Positions 26,576 to 36,345 of a DNA stretch of 64,000 nucleotides are shown here, piece by piece. Origin of the DNA: DATHKG01 sp035489435 (GTDB lineage Bacteria; Bacteroidota; Bacteroidia; Chitinophagales; Chitinophagaceae). A model generated the notes under the pieces. It was not told the DNA's origin. It saw only the letters and a list, made by a program, of their open reading frames with translations, and did not search any database. The translations under genes and the position numbers were made by a program. Within the stretch, counting starts at the first letter, position 1, and the number at the start of each line of letters is the position of its first letter. Location of the stretch: NCBI GenBank assembly GCA_035489435.1, contig DATHKG010000165.1. The stretch is one strand, 5' to 3'.

Positions 26576-27471
26576 ATCCCTATCAGTTTATAGCCAATAA
26601 TAGCAAAACTCCTGTGAGTAAATCCGTGAGTAAAACAAGGCATAGCCTTTGTACTCACAGATTGACCGATAATTTATTCATCCTCAAAATGTTGCGTCAA
26701 TTTTTTTTGACATTTTTTGACAGGATTCGAAATGGATTCGAACGTGCGGACTGACTAACAAGGTGAAGAGTGAATTCAAATCATTTCAAAACGTATCAAA
26801 AAAGGAGGATCGAATGAACACAAACCAATTATATACTTGGCTTCCGGAATAGGAAGGCGGGCATTATCCAATTGGGCAACAAGTTCTGCACGATGGAGTA
26901 AGTAATTTATCGTGCGTTTATGATTGTGGTATATGGACTTTACCTTCTTCTTGCATGTATGTGCTAAATTCATCGATTGCTATAGAAAGTCGTTTGCACT
27001 TTTCTTAATTTTTCGATATCGTCAATGATCTGATGAAGTTGAAAATCTTAAATTGAAGAGATATTGAGTGTTGGGTTGTTCACTACAAAGACGTCTCCTC
27101 GGGTGAATTTGAACAATAATTTTAGTATTCGCTTTCCATTCTTTTCTTTATCGTGATAATATCTTTTCCGAAAGCCATATGGATCCTTCATATTTTCTTT
27201 CGCCTCACAAGAGATACAAGAGCTAAATTTTTCTGTTAAATGAGCACAAAAGTCTTTCGACGGGCAATTTCGATCATTCATCGAAAATTCTTCGCCCTAA
27301 GATTCATTTTAACATTCTTGCACGCGCTTAGCAATGTTGCTTAAGATGAAGTCATTTACGTGATTTTTTTCGTCATGTTTAAACAACAACCTCTTTAGGA
27401 GGCGAAAACCACTGGTTAAAATACAAAGCGCATCCTAGTGATTAGCGCATGTATTATTTCAATGATAATCT
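26576..27471. other. Gene-poor 5' junction of the RHS island
   Basis: No supported protein gene lies here. It holds a pair of GTGAGTaaatccGTGAGT direct repeats near 26612-26630 and two ATTCGAA motifs near 26725-26741. A minus-strand frame at 27048-27281 (77 codons, MNDRNCPSKDFCAHL...) contains four cysteines but is unrecognised. The promoter for the first RHS gene must lie near 27400, but no consensus was identified. The layout is compatible with integrase-arm sites of an old insertion. Confidence 0.35.
26803..26889 (-). pseudogene. Degenerate tRNA-Arg-like relic
   Basis: Read on the minus strand, the sequence includes TTGCCCAATTGGATAATGC, close to the D-arm TAGCTCAATTGGATAGAGC of bacterial tRNA-Arg, then a loop TTCCTAT that would place a CCT anticodon, and later TTCGATC like a T-loop. 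The acceptor strands and the D- and T-stems do not pair, so this is not a functional tRNA. It may be a decayed attachment-site tRNA or chance similarity. Confidence 0.25.
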
Positions 27472-27894
27472 ATGAAAACATTTTTTCTTTACATCGTCAC
27501 ACTCACGTTTGTTCTGAATCTTTCCGGTCAGATTGCTCCACTAGGTAAAACGGATTATCCCAAAGTTGTTCAACCTTCCCCGGAGGCTGCTTCTCTCGGC
27601 AAGTATGGAGATGTTCCGGTCTCACTTGCTAGTGGCCTTGCTCAGATCGGGATAGACATGTATAACCTAAGGGTCGGTGATATTGAGGTGGGAGTAAATT
27701 TAAGTTATCATTCTGGTGGTATCAGAGTGGATGAGATCGCATCCAGTGTAGGACTAGGGTGGAATTTAAATGCGGGAGGGGTTATCACGCGTGCAATTTT
27801 AGGAACCGCGGATTTTGTCAATGATGCAACACCTTACCCATCGGCAAACTTCAACCCTGGTGTTTCATTCGACCGCGCAGATGATCGTCAATGA
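27472..27894 (+). pseudogene. RHS-like secreted protein 1, N-terminal fragment before frameshift
   Basis: This 140-codon piece begins with a signal peptide (MKTFFLYIVTLTFVLNLSGQ) and the typical N-terminus of Bacteroidota RHS proteins: PSPEAASLGKYGDVPVSLAS, GDIEVGVNLSYHSGGIRVDE, IASSVGLGWNLNAGGVITR. It ends prematurely at TGA 27892-27894. The homologous continuation appears at once in another frame (27891 onward) with NHPNYADYHKAHEII. The junction is an ATGA overlap, so translational coupling could yield two pieces, but the family normally has one uninterrupted chain here; a one-base indel near 27885-27892 is the simplest explanation. Confidence 0.75.
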
Positions 27895-29288
27895 ATCACC
27901 CTAACTATGCTGATTATCATAAGGCCCATGAGATTATTGTTGAGAATATGGATACCGAGAGAGATATTTATTACTACAATTTCCTGGGGCAGTCTGGTAA
28001 GTTTGTGAGAGATAGAAATTTGAAACCAAGGCTCATTCCATATAATTCTGATATAAGAATTGAATTTGTAGATCAATCTTACTTTAACGGCTTTATAATA
28101 ACAGATCAAAAAGGTTATCGGTTTTTCTTTGACGTACAAGAATCCATTACTAATGTCGATGCTGTGTGCACGGTCGGCACTGAAAGTCCCAGACTTGACC
28201 CAATATACCCGAGAACAGCATGGTTCTTATCAAAAATAATTAGTCCAAGTAATTGGACCGTAGATTTTCAATATGAAAATTATAGCTATACCATAGAGCG
28301 AAGCTTGTCTCAAGTAAAATACTTTGTGGAATACAATGGCACAGGATGTATTAATTCCCTGACTGATAGAAGTTGCACGCGAATTGAAACGATAGCAGCT
28401 GTTCGTCTGAAAAAGATTTCAAATACAGAAACTAACTCTGAAGTTTTGTTCGAATACTCTGCTGCTCCTCGTCTTGATCTTTCCTATCAAAACGTGGCTC
28501 AAGGAAAGTCGTTGGAGAAGGTAATAGTTCGTCATAAAAATGTGACACGAAAAACCTGGCAACTTTCTTATAGCTATTTCATGCTCCAAAATTCTCCCAC
28601 GAGGCTGAAGCTAGTTGCAGTTAAGGAAGATAGCAAACCTGCATATACCTTTTCTTATAATGAAGAGCATTCCATGCCGTGGAGATTCGCGTTTTCGCAG
28701 GATCATTGGGGGTTTTATAATGGAAAACTTAATTCTTCGTTGGTGCCTGCTTATCCAAGCATAGGGGTGACGACTGGTGCGGATAGGGATCCCGATTCTG
28801 TCTACATGCAGTCTTCTGTACTTAATAAGATAACCTATCCTACAGGAGGATCATCGATCTTCGCTTATGGTCCTCATCTCAATACGGTTACCGAGGAACA
28901 AACAACAAATGTGCCTGAGAGTGTAATTTTCAATGTAAACTCAGGCACCAATACATTTATCACTGAAACCTCGTTTCTTTTGCCACTTGGTGCTAATAAC
29001 ATTACGTGGAGCTGGACGTTGAACCCTATCGCTTACGATGATCAGATGACCGCTGAATTGCTGGATGGTACAACATTAATCGCCTCTGTGCCAACCGGAG
29101 AAGGTACTGCAGTTTTATCTTTGGGCGGAAGCACAGGATTAACTCCTGGTCACACATATAAAATCAGGATTTCCCGTAACAATAATACTGACCCAGGATC
29201 AGTGACTATTAACTGGCTGAAATCTGTTACGGCAACGGTAACACATGAAAAAATTATTTTCGGAGGTTTGAGAATTTCGTCAATATAA
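27891..29288 (+). pseudogene. RHS-like secreted protein 1, middle fragment between frameshift and nonsense codon
   Basis: This 465-codon segment continues the same protein: NMDTERDIYYYNFLGQSGKF, YFNGFIITDQKGYRFFF, AWFLSKIISPSNWTVDFQYE and ITYPTGGSSIFAYGPHLN, all characteristic of the N-terminal half of Bacteroidota RHS/YD proteins. It stops at TAA 29286-29288 (..LRISSI-stop-NYGTANEL). The same frame then stays open without another stop for 935 codons, so the TAA is a single nonsense change; AAA (Lys) to TAA would restore the frame. Confidence 0.75.
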
Positions 29289-32093
29289 AATTACGGCACA
29301 GCAAACGAACTAATAGGGCAGAAATATTACAATTATAATTCCTTAACTGAGCCACAAATCAGTACGGCCAAACTGCCAGCGCCGTATTATTTCAACTATT
29401 ACAGCAGTATCCTGCCCGGCCGGAGTGCGGATGACCCACAGGATCATCCTGGAGATGTTAATCATTATGGTTGCGGTTACAATGTTTTAGCATCTTCGTC
29501 GGTTTCGGTACTTGGGAATGGAATTAATCAGTCTATCAATTATTCACAGGTTACAGAGACGCAGGATCCTACAGGGGAAAACGGCAGAACAGTTTATAAA
29601 TATCTCAACGAAGGTGAGTTTGGAATTACCGGGTTTTTGATTGAACAGGTTGCACAAAAAAAAATGGGTCAAGCATTTGTCGATGTGCAGCGTACTAAAA
29701 ATATCTATACTATCAAGTACAATCCTGATTGCAAATTCAACCCTTCCAGTTGTGAAGTAAATCAATACCTAATTCCAAATTGTAAGATTAACATAGTTCG
29801 ACCTGAAATAACTATCATTGATGGAAATGGGGTGGGGTTTAACTCTATTTACACAGCGCTAATGAGCGTTGATATGTATTATACGGACATTGTTCCAATC
29901 TATCTCGATAGAAAAGAAGAGTATACATACGACCAGGTCAGTGGTGCGGCAATACTTCAAAACACCGATTATATATATGGGAATGTCAACCACATGATGC
30001 CCACAAGGATTGAGACAGTCAATAGTAGCAATAAATCCATTTCCAAAAAAATGAAATATCCGCAGGACCTGGCAGCACCGAACGGTAGCACACCTAACAT
30101 CTACAATGAGATGGTTAGCAAAAATATGCTTGACTATGTAGTTAACACTAAAGTGAATAATGTGACCGACAATAAGATACTGTCGGAAGTAACAACAGAT
30201 TATCAAAAATGGAATGGTCTAACCATACAGCCGGCCCTGGTATCCTCATCTGTTTTTAATAATGCCTTAGCTACAGATATCTCATTCAAGGAATATGACA
30301 GTAAAGGGAATATTACGAAGTACTTAACTAAAGATGGTATTTATAAATCTTACATATGGGGTTACAATAAATCCCATCCAATAGCAGAAATGATTAGCTC
30401 ATCGAACATGGTAGCTCTGTATACTAGCTTTGAGCAAGAGGAAGTCGGTGGCTGGAGTCCCGCCTTAGGTTCATCAATCCTCAACAACAATACTGGGGTG
30501 ACAGGCACAGCGAGCTTTTCAGGAACGTTGACAAAGACATTTCTTCAAACTGGTGATTATGTTGTCACTATGTGGAGCCGGCCTTCGGGGTCAGTTGTTG
30601 TGAACGGAAATGCAGGGCAGTTGATCACTAATACCTCATTTAACGGATGGAAACTATATAAGTGGACCCTCTTAAATATAACCTCTATTACGATTATCGC
30701 CGACGAAATTGATGAAGTCAGAGCTTATCCGATTGATGCAAGAATGACAACATACACATTTGATCCATTATTAGGTATGACGAGCCAATGTGATGCCAAC
30801 AACGTTATCACTTTCTTCGAGTACGATGGTTTTTCAAGACTTAGAGCAATTCGGGATAGTAAGAAAAATATAGTGAAGCTGTATGAATACAGTTATTCTG
30901 TCCCAGTACCGGGAAGTAGTTGTGGAGACAACTGTACTGTGCTGGCAATGTTAACCTTCAATGGAACCAATACTATTGGCTATCCACTGGGAGTTTTCAA
31001 CGTCAATGGTAAATTGCTCGGTAATGCAGTAGATCAAATTGACTTTAAAAACAAATGGAATAACGACGCCGCGAATCAAGCGATCGGAACACTTGAGGCC
31101 GGATCTGATCCTTTGTACTTTAATTTAACTGTAAATACTGGAGCAACAATTCCTAAAGGAGTAACTGGGTGTCGATATTATCAGTTTGATCTTCCATATA
31201 CAAGTATTGATGGAATAAGAAGATTAAATGCAGTATACATTGACTTTGGGGATGGAACCGGAATGCCGCTTGGGAAATCAGAAACTGATAATACAGGGGT
31301 TATTCTAGCTCCAAATACTATTGAACACAATGTCGGGTCTCCTTATTATTATTTTACCCATAATTACGCTAATGATTCTTTAAAAACACTTACTTTTTAC
31401 CACAACGAAGAGGAGTCGCCAGCACTTGACAATGTTTTTGTGCCAGCCACCAGTCTTATGCTCTTAAGGAACTTTAAAGGTACTTATCCACAAAACGCCG
31501 TGATTATTGGTGGTTCAAGCTATCAGCAACCGAGCGCGCAAACGGTGGCCAATATTGTAAACTGGAACTCAATTAGCAATATCAAAGTAGTAAGTTTTCA
31601 CAATGGGGACTCTCAAAATCCATCTTTGAATTTAGATTACTCCCAGGATTTCATGGCAAACAATAGGGGTTTGGAGAGGATTCACACCGCCCATTATGGT
31701 CCAGACAGGACGGGCTATCGCGACCTTACGTTCAAGATCAGCAGATTAAAGACCGACTGGAACACTTATTTCAGTCAATTGACAGAATTAAGAATCAAAG
31801 ATGAACACTGGGACAGAGAGGATTTGTCTGCACTTAAACATTTAAACCTGGTCTATTGGTTTGCGAGCAGGCAAAACTACCAGGATGGTCCCGGTAATCC
31901 CTTCATTCCTATTCCATCACTAGCACTCGATAATTTTTTGGGCCAGATTTCAACAGGCGCTGGGCAAACTGTTACAAATGGGCTTATCAGAATAGTAAGT
32001 GGTGGAACCACTAGGACAAATGCAAGCGATATTGCCGTCAATCATTTAAAGTCTAAAGGCTGGACAATAACTATAGATGGGGTGGCCCAATAA
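29289..32093 (+). pseudogene. RHS-like secreted protein 1, C-terminal fragment with a leucine-rich-like end
   Basis: This is the same frame as the preceding segment. It opens directly after the nonsense codon (NYGTANELIGQKYYNYN) and runs to 32093; an internal TTG at 29637 is the first start-like codon. It keeps RHS features: SYIWGYNKSHPIAEMI, TTYTFDPLLGMTSQCDANN and FFEYDGFSRLRAIRDSKKNI. There is no RHS-associated core domain. Instead the last ~390 residues are distinct, with leucine-rich-like text (LTELRIKDEHWDREDLSALK) and the end VNHLKSKGWTITIDG, which is typical of BspA-like leucine-rich proteins. The intact gene would have encoded about 1,540 residues. Confidence 0.7.
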
Positions 32094-32209
32094 ATTATAA
32101 ACTACAACGCTTCAAAATTCAAATAATAATCACAAAAGTTGGAGTTCACAGAAAATTTCAATTCTTAGAATTCAATAAATCCTAACCCAATAAGCAAGTC
32201 AACAGTCTT

Positions 32210-33040
32210 GTGTCATATTCAAATTATTTTATGAAAATGAAAGCTTTTTTAATGGCAGTGATTTTTGCCACATCTGGTACTGTCACCATAGGCCAGGACA
32301 ATATATTTCCAACACCAACAGGCAATGTTGGTGTTGGTATTTCACCAGCTCAGAAAAAGTTCCACGTGGTGGGCACTAGCATGTTCGACGGAACCACAAT
32401 AATTAAAGGAACAAATCAACTGCGTTTTTATTCAGATGTCGATGGCCCGTATTTAACAGAGAAATGGGGTATTCGCGCTTATCCTTCTTATAACAGCCAG
32501 GCATTCATGGTATTACAGCAGCCCCTGTTTATTGGGTACGAAACAGATGGAACCAATATAGATTCTTATGATGGATCATTGATGTTGAGCAATCGTCTTG
32601 GAATCGGGACAAAAACGCCGACCCGTAAAGTGACGATTAACAGCTTGAATTCATCAACGCTTGTAGATATAGGTTTTTTTCAGGGAGGAGTCGAGAAGGG
32701 ATTGTTCGGTATAGCCGGTGCAACCAATGATTTTTTTGCAGGAACTGTTGCGGGAGATATGTCCATTAAGTCAACAACAGGTCCGCTACATTTAGGAGCA
32801 AACAGTGCTGCACCAGCCGCAACGTTTCTAGGCAACGGTAACTTAGGTATTGGTTTGTTAGCACCTACCCGTAAACTGGCAATTAACAGCTTGAATTCAT
32901 CTACGCAAGTAGATTTAGGCTTTTTTCAAGGTGGAGTCGAGAAGGGGCTGTTCGGTGTATCGGCGCAAGCAACGATTTTTTTGCAGGAACTGTTGCGGGA
33001 GATATGTCCATCAAATCAACAACTGGTCCGCTTCATTTAG
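32210..33040 (+). pseudogene. Tail-fibre-like secreted protein, N-terminal part before frameshift
   Basis: This 276-codon piece has a signal peptide (a second ATG at 32231 gives MKMKAFLMAVIFATSG). It contains the repeated fibre-like pattern seen in Bacteroidota secreted fibre proteins: GNVGVGISPAQKKFHVVGTS, LGIGTKTPTRKVTINSLNSS, GPLHLGANSAAPAATFLGNG. A 246-bp module is tandemly duplicated (starting near 32622 and 32868). In the second copy one base is lost near 32962-32966, so GASNDFFAGTVA-type text becomes AQATIFLQELLRE and the frame ends at 33040. Confidence 0.75.
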
Positions 33041-33771
33041 GCGCAAACAGTGCCGCGCCGGCTGCAACGTTTCTCGGTAACGGGAACTTAGGTATTGGTG
33101 TGTTAACACCATCTGCAAAATTTCACACTAACGGTACATTGAGGTTTCAGGGTTTGGCAAATAACAACACACTGGATCAAATCCTTGTCACCGATGCCAA
33201 TGGGAATGTTTCTTATAGGAGCGTATCAACTATAGGTGGCTCGAGCAGTGCCAGTTGGAGCTTCGGTGGCAGTACAGTAGCGGCCTTGAAAACATTCGGC
33301 ACTGTAGATAACTACGATCTCCCGGTTATCACTAATAATATAGAAAGAATGAGAATTTCAAGCACTGGTGCCGTTTTAATCGGTACCAATGCACGACCTA
33401 CCGGTTCTCCAACCACTGGAGCAATGCTTGCGATCAAGGGACATATCTATGCGGAAAAGCTAAAGGTCACATTAACTACTGGCTGGGCAGACTATGTATT
33501 CGATGAAGAATACAAACTTAGACCGTTAACAGAAGTCGAAAGTTTTGTTAAACAGCATCATCATTTACCTGAAGTGCCATCAGCTGTGGAGGTTGAGAAG
33601 AATGGTATCGATGTTGGAGATAACCAAACCATATTGTTGAAAAAAATCGAAGAGTTGACATTGTATTTAATTGAACAAAATAAAAAATTGATAGATCAGA
33701 ATAAAACTTTAGAGAATCAGCAAAAGCAAATTGACGATTTGAAAAAAGAGCTTGTCCGTGGGAATCTTTGA
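33004..33771 (+). pseudogene. Tail-fibre-like secreted protein, C-terminal part after frameshift
   Basis: The frame resumes the second copy of the duplicated module (MSIKSTTGPLHLGANSAAPA) and continues to a typical Bacteroidota fibre C-terminus: HIYAEKLKVTLTTGWADYVF, HHHLPEVPSAVEVEKNGID, then a coiled coil LLKKIEELTLYLIEQNKKL. This end resembles peptidase-S74-like or trimerisation tails. Readable coding begins upstream of 33004 near 32966. The restored gene would encode about 520 residues. It lies 117 bp after RHS gene 1 and 112 bp before the coiled-coil gene. Confidence 0.75.
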
Positions 33772-33882
33772 TAAATATTAACCTGGTACATATTACGTTC
33801 AGCAAATTGTTCAGCTGATGTCAGGAACAATGAACGAAGTCGGTTGTTTGCAGTGTGTTCTCTTTATTACTAAACCCTACTG

Positions 33883-35067
33883 ATGCTAAAATATAAGACG
33901 TTTTTGTTTACATTCTTAAGCTGCATGCTGTTGAGTTTGCAGTCATTGGATGTTGCAGCGCAGGAACCGGAGGCAACAGGATCTGGCATCTTCGCATTCC
34001 CGGGTCGCTTCCTGGCTAAGCTAGAATCTAAAGCTACAAAGCTGGAGTCCAAAGTGGTTAGCGAAACACAGAAAAGTCTTGATCGCCTAAAACGGCAGGA
34101 ACAGAAGCTGAAGAAACGACTAATGAAAAAAGACAGTGTTGCAGCGAGGGAATTGTTTGCTGATAGTGAAAGACAATACGACGAATTGATTTCAAAAATG
34201 CAGACTGGTAATTTTCCGGCCATTGAGGGAAAAAAATATGATGCACACCTGGATACACTTGCTACATCTTTAAAGTTTTTAGATAATAATAACATCAAAG
34301 GCAAGGTTAAAGAAAACAGCCAGTTAATAACAAGTGCCCGTGACAAGTTAAAAGGCGTTGATAATAAACTGGATTATACGCAGTACGTCAAAGATTATGT
34401 AAAGCAACGGCAAAACTTATTAAAAGAGCAGTGTCAGCGATTTGGCTTAATGAAATCGCTATCTAAATACAATAAACAGGCATATTATTATTCTCAACAA
34501 ATCAGTGAGTATAAGGCTATCCTTAAACAACCAGATTTGCTGGAACGGAAGGTTATCGGTGAATTGCAAAAGCTTCCCGTGTTCCAGGACTTCATGCAGA
34601 AAAACTCACAGTTTGCTGCCTTGTTCCCTATGCCTTCAGCCAGCGGAGCAGCTGCCATTAATGGTTTCCAAACACGCGATCAGGTAAACCAAATCATTCA
34701 GTCACAGGCCGGTTTGTCGGGGACTGGAGCCACTGCCGCACTACAACAGAAATTGCAGGGCGCAGAAGCTGCAATGGGATCCATTCAGGACAAACTCCAA
34801 AATAAATTATCAAATGGCGGGTCTGACTTGCCGGACTTCAAACCAAATGAACAGAAAACAAAATCGCTTTTGAAGCGGTTAGAACTCGGCACTAATCTTC
34901 AAACGGTCAGATCAAATGCTTTTTTCCCATCAACCACCGATGTTGGATTATCACTAGGTTATAAGCTTACCGAAGCCGGGACCGTGGGTATCGGGGGAAG
35001 TTATAAAATGGGATGGGGGAAAGACATAAAACATATGAAAATTAGCCATGAAGGAATTGGACTATGA
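33883..35067 (+). pseudogene. Secreted coiled-coil / outer-membrane-barrel-like protein, part before in-frame TGA
   Basis: This 394-codon piece has a signal peptide (MLKYKTFLFTFLSCMLLSLQ). A long helical region follows (KLESKATKLESKVVSETQKS, RLKRQEQKLKKRLMKKDSVA), then a Gln/Ala-rich part and beta strands (TDVGLSLGYKLTEAGTVGIG). It stops at TGA 35065-35067 after HEGIGL. The same frame continues without a gap into SFLDWKLKGSFYVSGGYEQN, so a CGA-to-TGA change is likely. Proteins of this shape often neighbour RHS genes in Bacteroidota, which I recall from general knowledge rather than from a search. Confidence 0.7.
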
Positions 35068-35331
35068 AGCTTTCTTGACTGGAAGCTCAAGGGAAGTTTT
35101 TACGTGAGTGGTGGATACGAACAGAATTATCGCAGCAGCTTTAAGGCGTTGAGCGATTTACATGGTATCTCACAATGGCAACAAAGTGGTTTGATTGGCA
35201 TCAGTAAAATCGTATCACTTAAAACAAAGCTGTTCAAAAAGACCAAAGCTCAGTTGCTATGGGATTTTTTGAGTTATCGTCAATTGCCGCGGGAACAACC
35301 GATCAAATTTCGGTTAGGATATAATTTTTAG
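35068..35331 (+). pseudogene. Secreted coiled-coil / barrel-like protein, C-terminal part after TGA
   Basis: In-frame continuation of the preceding gene; the first start-like codon is GTG 35104. The text FYVSGGYEQNYRSSF, SGLIGISKIVSLKTKLFKKT and the terminal PIKFRLGYNF are typical closing strands of an outer-membrane barrel. The final residue is Phe, as in many outer-membrane proteins. The restored protein would have about 482 residues. Confidence 0.65.
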
Positions 35332-35419
35332 TTAGTGTCGAATCATTTATAGAATCCTGGGATATCAGGATAACATAAAGCAACAAAAATATTTAAGAGC
35401 CGAACCGTAAACCTATACC

Positions 35420-36322
35420 ATGCTTAAGTTTGAAAAAAGAGGCTTGTGGCTTATCGCAACAATTCTACAGTTAACGGGTGGATCGTTATTAGCACAGCAA
35501 GCGAATAAGCCTATTAGCTCCACTGTGCCTGCTGCTACCGTAACTATACCAAATCAGGCTTCTTATACACAGCCAGTGTTAAATTATGTTCGCGTTTGGG
35601 AGGCCCGAGGCGCATACGCTACACCAGAAGCGCTTATTAGTGCTGGCTACCAACATGCCCAGCAGACTACGGAGTATGTGGATGGTCTTGGACGACCATT
35701 ACAAACCGTCTCGCGTCAATCCTCGCCAATGGCAAAGGATGTTGTGTCGCCTGTAGTTTATGACAACTTTGGGCGGGAAATTTATAAGTATCTGCCTTAT
35801 GTTCAAACTACAGGAAATGGTGATGGTTCTTTCAAACTAAGCCCATTTAGTGAGCAAGCTTCCTTCTATCAGTCCAGCACATACAATCCTGGTCTGACAA
35901 ATGAACAAACGTTTTTTAGCAAAACTAATTATGAAGCTTCACCATTGAACAGGATCATCAAGAGCATGGCTCCAGGTAACAGCTGGGCCGGAAGAGATAA
36001 AGGAACAGGAATTGAATACCTGATTAATATCGCAAATGATGATGTGAAAATTTGGACCATCGGCAATACTGAACTCACATACAGCAATGATGATGGCACC
36101 AATATTCCAGTTGCAGGGACAGCTTACGGAAACGGGCAACTCTATAAAAATGTAACAAAGGACGAGAATGACCACGCTGTTGTCGAATACAAAGACAAAG
36201 AAGGCCAGGTGATCCTTAAGAAAGTACAGATCGGCAATGGTATCCCATCCGACTATAGCGGCTATGCAGGGTTCGCTGCGCTTATTATATTTATGATGAT
36301 CTTAATAGGCTTAGAGTTGTAG
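35420..36322 (+). pseudogene. RHS-like toxin precursor 2, N-terminal part before frameshift
   Basis: This 300-codon piece has a signal peptide (...LTGGSLLAQQ) and the DUF6443-like N-terminus of Bacteroidota RHS proteins: NYVRVWEARGAYATPEAL, TTEYVDGLGRPLQTVSRQSS, VVYDNFGREIYKYLPY. It runs until YSGYAG and then switches to out-of-frame text (FAALIIFMMILIGLEL). The proper continuation, CAYYIYDDLNRLRVVVPPKA, is present in another frame from about 36277. A one-base indel near 36270-36280 separates the two parts. Confidence 0.78.
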
Positions 36323-36345
36323 TTCCTCCAAAGGCCGTTGAAACA

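Noticed and set aside
26395..26658. Minus-strand 87-codon frame containing SYSCREEKIR
   Set aside because: It is only the reverse translation of the left flanking repeat and terminator; a similar string (SYSCREDKIR) arises from the right repeat at 40522-40797.
27048..27281. 77-codon minus-strand cysteine-containing frame
   Set aside because: No recognised family, no clear start signal, and located in the non-coding junction; kept only as a note in the gap entry.
27885..27894. Programmed -1 frameshift or translational coupling at the ATGA overlap
   Set aside because: There is no slippery heptamer or clear downstream structure, and four more lesions of different kinds lie in the same island, so decay is simpler. 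It is not excluded.
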